A DNA stretch of 64,000 nucleotides from Paenibacillus sp. Soil766 (GCF_001428105.1 NZ_LMSJ01000001.1:422201-486200); one strand, 5' to 3'. Positions 44,591 through 54,435 are shown, counted from the stretch's first letter. Notes: generated from the letters alone by a model not told the origin. Program-made: numbers and translations.

Positions 44591-45250
44591 CTAAGAACGG
44601 TGGATTTGAATGGTTAACTGCACCGGAAAGTGATCCGAGGGATACAGTCCGTTCTCGCCATAGTGGTTAATTTCCATCGATTCAACTGTTCCGGCGGCAA
44701 GCTGGAAAATCCAGTCAATATGGTGGTCTGTGGTGTTACCGTTATAGTTGCTGACGGTGGAAGAATTATTGAAGTCATGCCCGCTCTGGGTCCAGACATC
44801 GCTAAAATCCGACTGTTCAATTATGGAGTAAGCGCTCTCGGTTTCTGGAGAATTAAGATCTCGTCCAATAAATACAGGCGTATCTGCCTAGTATACAATG
44901 TTGGAATATTCATCCGTCTTGTTTCCGTATCTCGATGTACCCAGCGACTGGTAGTTTCCGTTAAGATGAGTTACAAAGTAATCGATTTGTGCAGAATAAG
45001 CCTCCTGCATGCCGACAATATCGGGACCAAATGAATTGATGACACTCACTGCCCTATCTTTGCGGTTATCCCAGGAGTTTACAGTACCGTCATCCCCGTG
45101 CAGATTGCGTACATTAAATGTCATTAGCTTCAGCTGTGCTGTCTGCGTCGCCACCGCTTCTGCGGTTGATACTGGAGCAACTATGCCTACGAGTCCGGCC
45201 ATCCAAGCACCTAACTTCATTAGTACCATCCATTTTTTCCTCCTCATCAT
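44591..45250 (-). pseudogene. Secreted EEP-family phosphatase/nuclease with central deletion
   Basis: The start (ATG at 45250), a signal peptide and the EEP N-terminus (LKLMTFNVRNLHGDDG, GPDIVGMQEAY) are intact up to DEYSNIVY. A TAG follows, then in the same frame TPVFIGRDLNSPE, HHIDWIFQ and YPSDHFPVQLTI. Compared with the paralogue at 59124-61136, about 85 codons covering the middle of the domain are missing, GGDLN is changed to GRDLN, and all C-terminal modules are lost. It is a decayed third member of the local EEP family. Confidence 0.85.
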
Positions 45251-45404
45251 CTTAAGCCCTCTCCATTCTTGGATCTTCTCTTGCTCCCTTCATGCTAAAA
45301 TATCTGTCTTAATCCTGTAAGTTTAAAAATGCTGCATTTCCTTTCACATCGCGGTGCCGCTATTGCCAAAAAGCGGCCAGCTTCCGCCTCCTCCCGGGTT
45401 CATT

Positions 45405-48400
45405 TTAGGAAAGGGCAATGTTCAGCGTCTTAATCTCATACGGCTCCAAGGCCACTTCGATCTGCTGCCCGCCGTAAGGAAGTGGGGACGGACGCTCCTC
45501 CATCAGGTCGGTTTCCTCCGCCGAACGGATTTGGCCGAGATACGGATCCACCGTTACGGCCGCCTTCGTGCGGATGCCACCGAATTCATATAGCCGCACG
45601 ATCAGTGTCTGGCTGTCCTCGGCTTTTTTGACCGTGTCGATCATGACATTACGGACGTCAGTCTTTATTATTCCAAGCACATCTGGGAGACTGGAGTCGC
45701 CATGCACCGCAGATACCATCAGCGGAGCGTTCAGTTCGCACGCAGCCTGATGCGTCCCCGCTTCATACCATCCTCCACTGTGCGGAAACAAGGAGTACGT
45801 GAACTCATGTATTCCCTGATCTGCATTTCCATCAGGATATACAGCGGATTTGATCAAGCTCAGACGGATGACATGATTGCGGATGTCGTGTCCATATTTG
45901 CAGTCGTTCAGCAGACTGACGCCATAGCCACCTTCAGATAGATCCACCCAGCGCTGAGCAACGGATTCAAAACGGGCATAATCCCAGCTTGTGTTCCAAT
46001 GCGTCGGTCGTTCCACGTTGCCAAACTGGATTTCGTACGTCGCTTTGGTCGATCGGATTTCCACGGGAAAGGCTGTTTTCAACAGCTGTTGATGCTCGTT
46101 CCAGTTTGCACGGGTTTTAAAATCAATACGCGGATGGTTGCGGTACACCGTCAGAAGCTGCTCGATGGTGGAATTATGGTAGCTGTACACCAACTTCAGC
46201 ACGCCCCGCAGCGGGCCTGCTTCCAGTATGGTCAGCTCCTTCAGATCGTCCACGATGGTCATTTTCTCCTGGTAATAAATATCGATATCCCAGGCGTCAT
46301 GCTTCATCGGCTTATCTTCGAATACCTGGAGCACGTTTGCCGGTTCGCCCGGCTTCAGCAACTCGCGTCCGGCTTGCTTGTCATAGAGAGAAGCGATTTG
46401 ACCGTTCTTGTTCAGGCGGATGCTGTAAAACGGCGTCTCGATCCGGTCGGCTGCAATGCTCCAGAAATCGGAGGCATACTCCGCGGGCTGCTGTATGTTC
46501 GGAGCGCTTTCAGCCTGCGCTTGTTCCGCGTCTGGTTCGAGGCGTCCATAAACGGTTATATAGCCGTATGCTGGCACATCCTGAACCGCCACCAGGACCT
46601 TGTCGGCATCCGCAGTTCTGGCAGCCGCCGCCTGGGTATCCAGCTTCACGCCTTCTGCCGCATACCATGTGAGCCCTGCCGCCCCGTCGATATCAATCTC
46701 CGCTAAGAAAGACCGCGTCCAGCCCAGTGCGTTAAAGATCCGGACGGGAACTCCTTTTCCCTCCATTCTACCGATTTCGCCGCCAATCCGCCCATTCAAA
46801 CCGCCGAATCCCTGTTCAATCGCCGAGAGAGCAAGCTGTTCCGATTCCTCATATTCGATCCTGCTGTCCTCATACACTTCATGGATCGAAGAGCCCGGAA
46901 TGATGTCATGGAACTGGTTGCGCAGCACGATCTCCCAGCTTTCGGCAAGCTGCTCCGACGGATAGACATGCTCGGGATTCAACACCAGCGCCAACGAGTT
47001 CAAGAATTCCGCGTGATGCAGCAGCAGCTCCATGCGCCGGTTCATCCGCTTATTATAGGCCTGGGAGGTGTATGTTCCCCGGTGGCCTTCAAGATACAGC
47101 TCTCCATCCCATAAATGCAGCTGCGGCTGATCCTTGACCTGCTCCTCAAGCTGGACAAAGAAATCCTCCGCTCCCCCCGCCTTGACCTGAGGCGCTCCGG
47201 GCATATCTTCATAACGACGCACGGCCTCCAGCATATCGCGTGTCGGTCCCCCGCCTCCGTCACCCCAGCCATAAGCCAGCAGCAGCTGGTCATTGATGTC
47301 CTTCTGACGGTAATTGTTCCACAAACCCTGGATCGAGGCGCCAGTCACATTGCCGTTGTATGTATAGTAGCTGCTGCCGTCATTATCCGGCGTTGTAATG
47401 TAATGCGTCAGCATTTCCGTGCCATCGATCCCTCTCCACGTAAATGTATCGTAGGGAAAACGGTTGTACTGGCTCCAGCTGATTTTGGTCGTCATGAAAT
47501 AATCAATGCCGCTTTTCTTCAGGATCTGCGGAAGCGCCCAGCTGTAGCCGAACACGTCAGGCAGCCACAGTACGCGATTATCCACGCCGAACTCGTTCCG
47601 GAAAAAGCGTTTGCCTGTCAGCAGCTGGCGCACCAGGGATTCGCCGGAAGGAATATTGCAGTCCGCTTCCAGCCACATGGCTCCGGTGGCCTCCCAATTC
47701 CCACTCTGGACGCGGTCTTTGATCTTCGCGTACAGCGTAGGGAAGTCTTTTTTTAGGTAGGCATATAGTTGTGGCTGCGATTGAAGAAATACATACTCAG
47801 GGAAGCGGTCCATCAGCGTAAGAACCGTCGAGAACGATCGTCCAGACTTCTCACGAGTATGCTGCAGACGCCACAGCCAAGCTACGTCGATGTGACAGTG
47901 TCCCACCGCCGTAATTTGTGGACGGGGGCCACGCGGGATGGCCTCAAGCCGCTCGCGCAGCGTTTGGCGAGCCTGTGCCGCAGATGCATAGAAGGCCTCT
48001 GAGCCGGGCCTGCTCCAGTCCAGCTGGCGGAAGGCCGCTTCCAGCGCGTCTGTCAGCGCACGCCTTTCCAGTTGGCGTTCGTCCAGCTGCTTCACAGTTT
48101 GCAGCATATGCAGCGACGTATAATACAAATCATCCACATCCGCATCCAGAACCGCCACGCTCAGCGAATCAATGCGGTGATCAAACGGCATCCGACCATC
48201 CGGCACCTTCAGTCCGCTCCATGCATAAATGGCCAGCTCCACATGGCCCGCCTCCACCGCGCTTCTCGGGAAAAATAACTCTGCATGATTGCGATCAAGC
48301 GCCTGCAGCGGCTCCCCGTCCAGATAAACCTGTGCTTCATACCCTCTGGTATTTCCTCCGCTTGTTTCCCCGAGCTTGATGAGACCAATCACATCCTGCC

Positions 48401-48632
48401 CTTTCCAACTACTTGGAAATTCGACCTTCATAATAAACCAGGCATAACGGTCTCTGCCGCCCCAGCGGTCACCAACGCAAACCACCGTTCCACCTTCCAT
48501 CTGCTGACGCGCTTCATCCAAATCCTTCACATCTGGAACAATATTAACGTCAATTAACGTCCGACTTTCGCGATATCTTAATCCAGTGAGTTCCCGGATG
48601 CGGCTTTCCAATTTCTGCAGTACGAATCTCAT
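45405..48632 (-). CDS. Alpha-mannosidase, GH38 family
   Basis: 1075 residues from the ATG at 48632 (GGAGGAGC upstream). An N-terminal beta-sandwich of about 230 residues precedes the GH38 barrel with HCHIDVAWLWRL (zinc ligands His and Asp, 245-252) and the nucleophile Asp359 in LWLPDVFGYSWALP. A three-helix region (YTSQAYNKRMNRRMELLLHH) and long beta-sandwiches follow. There is no signal peptide, so it trims imported alpha-mannosides in the cytoplasm. It lies downstream of the EEP-containing operon but behind a terminator, so it has its own promoter. GC-rich codon use is higher than in neighbouring genes. Confidence 0.93.
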   Translation of the reverse strand: MRFVLQKLESRIRELTGLRYRESRTLIDVNIVPDVKDLDEARQQMEGGTVVCVGDRWGGRDRYAWFIMKVEFPSSWKGQDVIGLIKLGETSGGNTRGYEAQVYLDGEPLQALDRNHAELFFPRSAVEAGHVELAIYAWSGLKVPDGRMPFDHRIDSLSVAVLDADVDDLYYTSLHMLQTVKQLDERQLERRALTDALEAAFRQLDWSRPGSEAFYASAAQARQTLRERLEAIPRGPRPQITAVGHCHIDVAWLWRLQHTREKSGRSFSTVLTLMDRFPEYVFLQSQPQLYAYLKKDFPTLYAKIKDRVQSGNWEATGAMWLEADCNIPSGESLVRQLLTGKRFFRNEFGVDNRVLWLPDVFGYSWALPQILKKSGIDYFMTTKISWSQYNRFPYDTFTWRGIDGTEMLTHYITTPDNDGSSYYTYNGNVTGASIQGLWNNYRQKDINDQLLLAYGWGDGGGGPTRDMLEAVRRYEDMPGAPQVKAGGAEDFFVQLEEQVKDQPQLHLWDGELYLEGHRGTYTSQAYNKRMNRRMELLLHHAEFLNSLALVLNPEHVYPSEQLAESWEIVLRNQFHDIIPGSSIHEVYEDSRIEYEESEQLALSAIEQGFGGLNGRIGGEIGRMEGKGVPVRIFNALGWTRSFLAEIDIDGAAGLTWYAAEGVKLDTQAAAARTADADKVLVAVQDVPAYGYITVYGRLEPDAEQAQAESAPNIQQPAEYASDFWSIAADRIETPFYSIRLNKNGQIASLYDKQAGRELLKPGEPANVLQVFEDKPMKHDAWDIDIYYQEKMTIVDDLKELTILEAGPLRGVLKLVYSYHNSTIEQLLTVYRNHPRIDFKTRANWNEHQQLLKTAFPVEIRSTKATYEIQFGNVERPTHWNTSWDYARFESVAQRWVDLSEGGYGVSLLNDCKYGHDIRNHVIRLSLIKSAVYPDGNADQGIHEFTYSLFPHSGGWYEAGTHQAACELNAPLMVSAVHGDSSLPDVLGIIKTDVRNVMIDTVKKAEDSQTLIVRLYEFGGIRTKAAVTVDPYLGQIRSAEETDLMEERPSPLPYGGQQIEVALEPYEIKTLNIALS

Positions 48633-48970
48633 GCTTAATTTTGCTCCTCCCATTTGCTTCGATTAGCCTGTTACAAGAGCTCTCTATTGAAACCGGCAAG
48701 ACTTATAATTTCCATCCTAAAATAATATTTGAAAGCTGTAACTCTCAAAAAGCTGCTATTCCTTCCAAATTACGGTTTTCCATTTTTTAAAAAACCGGCT
48801 ACCATTTTAATATTTGATGATAACGCCCCTTTTTAAGCCCCTTCTGCACCTTAAAATCTCCCATACCTTCTCTCTATCGCAGTCTTGTTGTACTGGAATC
48901 GTAATCGTTCAAAAGTGGAAATTGAATCAATACACTCACCTACTCCAGATTAATACCCAAATAATACCAA
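48633..48970. other. Upstream region of the alpha-mannosidase gene
   Basis: About 340 AT-rich bases without a credible gene. It must contain the mannosidase promoter; a TTATAA box near 48707 is the best -10 candidate but no matching -35 was found. Confidence 0.4.
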
Positions 48971-48975
48971 AAAAA

Positions 48976-49010
48976 GTACAGCATCCTCAATTTTATTGAG
49001 TGGGCTGTAC
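48976..49010 (-). terminator. Terminator of the importer/DUF1861/EEP operon
   Basis: Nested stems GTACAGC/GCTGTAC and CTCAAT/ATTGAG followed by TTTTTTT on the minus strand, about 110 bp beyond the EEP gene. Confidence 0.85.
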
Positions 49011-49117
49011 ATTTGATGCATCTAAGGAATTTTTTCAGTGTTCTCCCTGTAGTGATGGGCTTTTCCTGTTTCCTTTCTGGACGGCAGCCCAGTCCAAATT
49101 TGGAATAGGATCAAAAT

Positions 49118-51763
49118 TTATTGCAACTCATGAACATACTTGATCAGGAGATTTGCATCCTCTTCATTGATTTTTTTTCCTTTCTGTGCTTGAACTTCGT
49201 TGATGAAAGCCTTGAATTGTCCGTGCTGAAGCTTATTGACCAGAGAGCCTGCGATGCCTTGATCGCCGCTGGAGCTGGCATTCCAATCTTTGATGAGTTG
49301 GGTCAGGCTAGCCAACGTAACCTTGACTGTAACCGTCGTTGAGGCCGAACCGGTATTTCCGGCCGCATCCGTTGCATAAGCCGTAACCCTATTCTCACCG
49401 ACGTTCAACAGGTAAGCCGGACCGTTCATCAATGGAGCAGAGCATGAGTTGTAAACAAGACCGGACACGGTATCCGAAGCCGTGCAGGTGACCGTTACCG
49501 TCTGATCGATGGTATATGTTCTTCCCCCGCTGATCTGAATGTCCGGCGCCGTCCGGTCAATGGAGAAGGTAACCATTTGAGGTTGTTCTTCATTTCCCGC
49601 ACTATCGATCGACCGGAATGTTAACGTATAAACACCGTCTTCTTCAAAAATAAGATCATGCAAGTACGGTTTCCAAGTTGTTCCTCCGTCCAGACTATAC
49701 ACCGTTCCCGTAACGCTAGACTCTTCATCCTTTGCGCTTAAATGAACACTGACACTGCTCGCATACCAATTGTTTGGCTTCAAGCCTTCCAATACAGCTG
49801 TGGTTGTCGGCGGTGCCTCATCATCGCCCAGCTCCACTGCTGGGCGTACTGAGAGCTCGCTAATGCGGAACGACTTTGCCACTCCGATCGGGAACAGCTT
49901 GATGATGAAACTTTTTTCACCGTTCCAGCCAGTTGCCTTCCTCAGGTCGAAGTTGAATTCGCCCGTTTTATTCGTGTCCCCTTGTATCTTGATATCTCCC
50001 GACCCTTGATTTGGTTTCGTATGAAGCTTAAGCGCCCACATTGCCCCCTCGTCCAGACTGTCAATCTTGACGCGAAGGATGGGAAGATCGGTAAGATTGT
50101 AAGTCACCGGAATCCCGGCATATCCGAATGCCCTGCCAACAGGACCATCTACGCTGATCAATCCGATGCCGTCTACCGCTGTAATTTTGCCGTATCTCAA
50201 GTCCGTCCAGTCCGAGACGTCGGTGAAATCCTCGATCTGCACCGGCTGAACACCAGCTGTTGGCAGCCTTTCCCCAGCATAGAGCGTAGAATCATATCCA
50301 AGTATCCGTGTATACACGAGAACTTTCGTCGCGCCGGGTGGAACCGGTGTTTTGTCAAACGTATAAATGACGTCGACCCCACTCGCCGGGATCGTCGCGA
50401 TCGGCTGTACGCCCGACAGCTTCCCGCCTGCATCCCCCCAGTACAGCGCGTATTCCTGCTCATCGGCCGGTGCGCTCGTCGGCGTGATGGTTATTGTGCC
50501 GCTTAGCAATTGATTGGACGATACGGCAACCGACAGGTACGGCTTGCCTAGCGACAGATTCGCCAATTCGGAGATTGGCTTCGAAGGAGCCGAGGGGACA
50601 GATTCGCCTACTGCGTTCACGGCCGTCACGTTAAACGTGTATTCACCGTCCGCGTCCAGCCCCGTGATGGAGATTGGGCTCGCGCCTCCCACTACTGTTT
50701 TGACGATAGTACCATCCCGCAATACTGTCACCTTATACTGGAGAACCTCGCTGCCGCCATCGTCCGGAGACGGAGCGAAGATCACCTTGGTCAGGTCCTC
50801 CCCTGAGGCGGAATAGACGTCGCGAGGCGCACTGGGAACAGTTGTACCCACGCGGCCAGTTAGCGGAATTGCCACGGCCAATTGAACCGGATAATGATCG
50901 GAAGGGTAGAGACCATCTTCGTTGTATCTGTTGATCTCGATGGATTGGATCTGGGATACGTTGCGCTGGAAAATCCAATCGATATGTCCTGTATTCGTTG
51001 AACCGTTAAAGTCACTGTAGGTGCCGTCGTCATCCGTATAGACATGCCCGGCGCCCGCCCATGTATCATCCAGGCTCGAATTTTGAAGCGTTTGGAAAGC
51101 CTGGCTGTTCTCCTGCACATTGAGATCACCACCGACAAATACGGGCACATCAGGCGAGATCACATATTTGGCGATTTGATCCAGAATAACGGAAGCGCCT
51201 TGGCTCTGAGCGCCCGCTGTCAATCCGAAATGGGTATTGAAGTAGTAGAACTCGGCTTTCGGATCATCTTTTGCCCTAAACTTGGCCCAAGTACACATGC
51301 GGGGGTAAGCCGGGTCGTAGATGCTTTTGCTGCCCACGACATCCGGATAGTCGCTTAACCAAAATTGTCCCGATTGCACCACATCGAATTTATCAGAACG
51401 ATACACGATGTTGTTATATTCATCTTCTGTATTGCCAAATCGCGAGGTCCCGATTGAATCATACTCATATTGTTCGTTCAAATTGTTAAGCAAGTATGCA
51501 ATCCCGGATTGATGACCTTCTTGCATCCCTAATACATCGGGACCGAATGAGTCGATTGCTCGAACGACTACGTCTTTGTGGATATCCCAATCCCCAGCCT
51601 CCCCCGCTCCGCCGTTGCGGATATTGAACGTCATCAATTTCAGGTCGTAAGACCCATCAACCGCAGCCTCTGCTCTATGGGCTGAGTGCGTACCAAACCC
51701 CAATCCGGCAAATGCTAGCATGCCTATAAACAGCAGAATAATGCACTTTTTTATACCCTTCAT
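49118..51763 (-). CDS. Secreted EEP-family phosphodiesterase-like enzyme with FN3, Ig-like and FIMAH modules
   Basis: 881 residues from the ATG at 51763 (GAAGGA upstream). A Sec signal ends near HRAEA. The endonuclease/exonuclease/phosphatase domain (about 35-320) has intact motifs: MTFNIRNGG, GMQEGH, GGDLNV, GHIDWIF and SDHYPV. Then an FN3 domain, a beta-sandwich of carbohydrate-binding type, an Ig-like/OmpL47-type module and a C-terminal FIMAH domain (LASLTQLIKDWN to YVHEL). EEP enzymes cleave phosphate esters of nucleic acids, inositides, sphingolipids or sugars with Mg. Its place after a HAD phosphatase in a sugar import operon points to a phosphorylated glycan rather than DNA; this is inferred. 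Confidence 0.88.
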   Translation of the reverse strand: MKGIKKCIILLFIGMLAFAGLGFGTHSAHRAEAAVDGSYDLKLMTFNIRNGGAGEAGDWDIHKDVVVRAIDSFGPDVLGMQEGHQSGIAYLLNNLNEQYEYDSIGTSRFGNTEDEYNNIVYRSDKFDVVQSGQFWLSDYPDVVGSKSIYDPAYPRMCTWAKFRAKDDPKAEFYYFNTHFGLTAGAQSQGASVILDQIAKYVISPDVPVFVGGDLNVQENSQAFQTLQNSSLDDTWAGAGHVYTDDDGTYSDFNGSTNTGHIDWIFQRNVSQIQSIEINRYNEDGLYPSDHYPVQLAVAIPLTGRVGTTVPSAPRDVYSASGEDLTKVIFAPSPDDGGSEVLQYKVTVLRDGTIVKTVVGGASPISITGLDADGEYTFNVTAVNAVGESVPSAPSKPISELANLSLGKPYLSVAVSSNQLLSGTITITPTSAPADEQEYALYWGDAGGKLSGVQPIATIPASGVDVIYTFDKTPVPPGATKVLVYTRILGYDSTLYAGERLPTAGVQPVQIEDFTDVSDWTDLRYGKITAVDGIGLISVDGPVGRAFGYAGIPVTYNLTDLPILRVKIDSLDEGAMWALKLHTKPNQGSGDIKIQGDTNKTGEFNFDLRKATGWNGEKSFIIKLFPIGVAKSFRISELSVRPAVELGDDEAPPTTTAVLEGLKPNNWYASSVSVHLSAKDEESSVTGTVYSLDGGTTWKPYLHDLIFEEDGVYTLTFRSIDSAGNEEQPQMVTFSIDRTAPDIQISGGRTYTIDQTVTVTCTASDTVSGLVYNSCSAPLMNGPAYLLNVGENRVTAYATDAAGNTGSASTTVTVKVTLASLTQLIKDWNASSSGDQGIAGSLVNKLQHGQFKAFINEVQAQKGKKINEEDANLLIKYVHELQ

Positions 51764-51831
51764 TAATTCCTTCACTCTCCCTGTTTCTATATTATTGTTC
51801 ACCTTTTTAGCATAAGAAAGGCTCGCGATTC

Positions 51832-51851
51832 GAAAACTGGTCCCAGTTTTC
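51832..51851. promoter_or_regulatory. Inverted repeat between HAD and EEP genes
   Basis: GAAAACTGG-TC-CCAGTTTTC, a perfect 9-bp inverted repeat with a 2-bp centre and no U-tract, about 70 bp before the EEP start. The tight symmetry fits a protein-binding operator better than a terminator and suggests the EEP gene has extra control. Confidence 0.4.
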
Positions 51852-51917
51852 AATTTGTCGCAAACTGCTTTCAAAATCCGGCATTCTCCTTCACATTCGA
51901 GCATTCGCGATACATCG

Positions 51918-52670
51918 TCATCGCTCACCTAGTAAATAGGTCCGAATAACCTGGGCTACACCATCTTCATCATTAGTTCCCGTAATGGCCTTAGCCGCCT
52001 GCTTTACTGTTTCCTGAGCGTTGCCCATAGCAATCCCCAAGCCTACGGAACGAATCATCTTCAAATCGTTCAGGCTATCCCCGCAGGCGACAACTTCTTC
52101 CATCTTAATGCCCCGAAGCTGACAGATCTCCCTGATGCCACTCTCCTTGCTGATTCCTAACGGGTTGACTTCGATGTTGGATGAACTTGAGTTAGTCAGC
52201 TCATACTGGCCTGTCGCTTCTAGAATGCGAAGGATATCCGCCAGTTGATCAGGATGTTCAGAACGAAATCCGAATTTGAGCCATTGCGCCTCATCCTTCA
52301 GTTCCACTTGTTCCAACCAGCGATCTTTCGTAAACACGTCATCCACGGTATAGGCCCAGTACCAGCAACCCATTTTCTCAGCCAGGGCCTGCAAATCGGC
52401 AACCCATTTTGCTTCCAACAGATGCCGTGTCATAAGGACATTGGGTGCTTCCCACACCTCACTGCCATTGACAGATACCATGGGCGAAGTCAGGTTCAAT
52501 TCCTTGATGTAGGGCTCAATACTCTGTACCTCTCGTCCCGTAGCGAACATCACGGAAATCCCACTTTCAATAGCCCTATGAATCCATTTGCGGTTTTCCG
52601 CGGATATCGTGAGGTCTCTGCGCAATAAAGTGCCATCCATGTCGAGGGCAAGCAGCTTATACTTTGTCAT
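51918..52670 (-). CDS. HAD-superfamily phosphatase, Cof type
   Basis: 250 residues. Motif I LDMDGTLL with nucleophile D10, motif II FATGR, motif III Lys region, and motif IV GDSLNDLKMI, with a large type IIB cap between motifs II and III. Such enzymes dephosphorylate sugar phosphates or flavin and PLP derivatives in the cytoplasm. The gene overlaps the upstream DUF1861 gene by 14 nt, so it belongs to this sugar operon. A hexose phosphate is the natural guess for its substrate. Confidence 0.9.
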   Translation of the reverse strand: MTKYKLLALDMDGTLLRRDLTISAENRKWIHRAIESGISVMFATGREVQSIEPYIKELNLTSPMVSVNGSEVWEAPNVLMTRHLLEAKWVADLQALAEKMGCWYWAYTVDDVFTKDRWLEQVELKDEAQWLKFGFRSEHPDQLADILRILEATGQYELTNSSSSNIEVNPLGISKESGIREICQLRGIKMEEVVACGDSLNDLKMIRSVGLGIAMGNAQETVKQAAKAITGTNDEDGVAQVIRTYLLGER

Positions 52671-53637
52671 TGACGGCTTCTCCTAAACACACAATTTGCC
52701 CATACTCGGCAAACGGGTAGTCGATCGTAATGCGGCCCGTTTCGCAATCTCCCAAACCGCTGTACAAGTCCGCTTTCCCGTCCGTTCGCATCACGATTCC
52801 GGAGGTAAATACGCAGTCTGTCAGATGGGGCTTTTTAGCAGGTCCCAACGGATAGCAGCTCCGGCTGCCGATAATTTGAAGATCCATGCTTTCATGCTTT
52901 ACGGGGTCAAATACAAAAGACATATTCAGGTAGACCTTCAACTCTTGACCATCGGCATCCTTTTCCTTGTAGGAAATGTGGCCAATAATCCCCAGTTTCC
53001 CATCATCCAACAGGTAAGCTTGGTTCACTCCGCCCCATTCATCCTTACCAAAGATTCCTGGAATATAAGGTGCGTTCGCGACTACGTCCGGCGACAGCTC
53101 GCTAAGGCTATCTATGATTGTAAATCCAATCATGGACTCGCTGCCGTATGTCAACCGCATATCCTCTCCGCGAGGCCGTGAGAACACGCCAATGCGGCCA
53201 TCTGCCAGCTCGATCAAGCGGATATCCTTCATTTTTTGCGGACCCGTGGTGAAATAATACAGATTGTGGACATTGATACCTCGGAAAAAATACCCGTAAT
53301 AAGTACTTATATTGCCCTTCTCATACTGAACATGGGTGCCTCCGAGTACCAGCTCGTCTCCAATTAAGCTCACGTATGGATCTTCCAACGTATAGATCAT
53401 ACTGTCAGCCACCAACGACCAGGTATCTTTGCCTATTTCCTCGAACAATCGCACCCATGAGCGCGCCCATTCCTCACGCCGTTCGACTCTCCCGAACAAA
53501 AAACGTTTTCCATCCTTTTCAAAAGGGATCGAGATGTTATACACATCAAATCCATCGACCCCGTGAAAGGTTAATTTGGCGCTCTCATAGATCCGTTTGC
53601 CCTCTTCAAAATTCTTTCTCTGCTCCAGCAGGTTCAT
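52657..53637 (-). CDS. DUF1861 beta-propeller protein, paralogue 2
   Basis: 326 residues of the DUF1861 family, a five-bladed propeller of the kind seen in the GH32/43/130 enzyme group. Recognisable segments are KLTFHGVDGFDVYNISIPFE, RVERREEWARSWVRLF, LGGTHVQYE, MKDIRLIELADGRIGVFSRP, EWGGVNQAYLLDDG and YSGLGDCETGRITIDYPF. It closely resembles the protein at 54436-55398. No signal peptide. The conserved Asp, Glu and Arg residues suggest catalysis on an imported glycoside; in this family function is largely predicted, so hydrolase or phosphorylase action is a guess. Confidence 0.85.
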   Translation of the reverse strand: MNLLEQRKNFEEGKRIYESAKLTFHGVDGFDVYNISIPFEKDGKRFLFGRVERREEWARSWVRLFEEIGKDTWSLVADSMIYTLEDPYVSLIGDELVLGGTHVQYEKGNISTYYGYFFRGINVHNLYYFTTGPQKMKDIRLIELADGRIGVFSRPRGEDMRLTYGSESMIGFTIIDSLSELSPDVVANAPYIPGIFGKDEWGGVNQAYLLDDGKLGIIGHISYKEKDADGQELKVYLNMSFVFDPVKHESMDLQIIGSRSCYPLGPAKKPHLTDCVFTSGIVMRTDGKADLYSGLGDCETGRITIDYPFAEYGQIVCLGEAVNDKV

Positions 53638-53687
53638 CTCGCTCTCCCCATTCCTTATTCATAACGTACATGCATCTCATTAGATAA

Positions 53688-53720
53688 TGAAGAATGCTAT
53701 TCTGGGAACAGCATTCTTCA
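53688..53720 (-). promoter_or_regulatory. Intercistronic hairpin between MgtC and DUF1861 genes
   Basis: A perfect 11-bp stem (TGAAGAATGCT/AGCATTCTTCA) with an 11-nt loop but no following U-run on the minus strand. It is more like an mRNA processing or stability element than a terminator. Confidence 0.45.
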
Positions 53721-53725
53721 ACCGC

Positions 53726-54424
53726 TCACAAGGACTCAACCGAGACCCTCGGCTTCCCGAGCAAGCGAACTATATCGGTGGTAATCGTTTCCAGCATTTG
53801 CGGCTTGGGTAGTTTGACCGTAAGCAGGAGGGTGTAGAGCGTTGGCGCGTTCTCCTGATTCTCACGAAATTCAATATGGCGTAGCTCCACGCCGCTGCCA
53901 TTCAGCAAGGTTGAGATGGAAGCCAGGCAACTGGTCTGGTCATCCGTCATGATGGTGATGATATATTTCCGCTTTCTCTGCAGCCAACGCTTCTCCAGAA
54001 TATTGAGAAACCAAAGGCTGAATAGAACTAACGTACAGCCAATCACACTGCCATAGTAGAAGCCAGCGCCAACGGACAAGCCAATCGCAGCGACGACCCA
54101 TAGTGAAGCAGCTGTCGTCAAACCGTTGATCGATAATCCATTGCGCACGATCGCACCAGCTCCGAGAAATCCGATGCCGCTGATAACCTGAGCCGCCAAT
54201 CTGGACGGATCTACTCGGACCTGTGCTTCATTAACGAAATCGCTGAACCCGTAGATCGACAGAAGCATGATTAAACAAGAACCGATGCATACAAGAATAT
54301 GCGTGCGGAAACCGGCTGCATGATTGCTTTGTTCGCGCTCAAGGCCAACTGCCCCGCCCAGCAGAAGGGCAAGAAGTAGTCTGAGCGCGATGTCAAGAGG
54401 CGCTATGATCCAGGGATTCGTCAT
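53726..54424 (-). CDS. MgtC/SapB-family membrane protein
   Basis: 232 residues. Five hydrophobic segments with the MgtC signature LLGGAVGLEREQSNHAAGFR and THILVCIGSCLIML, the GIGFLGAGAIVRNG motif, and a C-terminal ACT-like domain (IITIMTDDQTSCLASISTLL). MgtC-like proteins affect magnesium and phosphate homeostasis and modulate ATP synthase in some bacteria. Here the gene sits between two DUF1861 paralogues with only 11 nt to the upstream one. If phosphate is released from a glycan, a phosphate- or Mg-linked role would fit, but that is speculative. Confidence 0.9.
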   Translation of the reverse strand: MTNPWIIAPLDIALRLLLALLLGGAVGLEREQSNHAAGFRTHILVCIGSCLIMLLSIYGFSDFVNEAQVRVDPSRLAAQVISGIGFLGAGAIVRNGLSINGLTTAASLWVVAAIGLSVGAGFYYGSVIGCTLVLFSLWFLNILEKRWLQRKRKYIITIMTDDQTSCLASISTLLNGSGVELRHIEFRENQENAPTLYTLLLTVKLPKPQMLETITTDIVRLLGKPRVSVESL

Positions 54425-54435
54425 CTACCGATCTC

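Noticed and set aside
45999..46706. 235-codon plus-strand frame
   Set aside because: Antisense to the mannosidase C-terminal sandwich, Arg/Cys/His-rich with no domain.
47115..47756. 213-codon plus-strand frame inside the mannosidase gene
   Set aside because: It is antisense to the conserved GH38 catalytic core; such long open frames are expected opposite a GC-rich gene.
49982..50506. 174-codon plus-strand frame
   Set aside because: Antisense to the EEP/FN3 protein gene, no start signal and no recognisable sequence.
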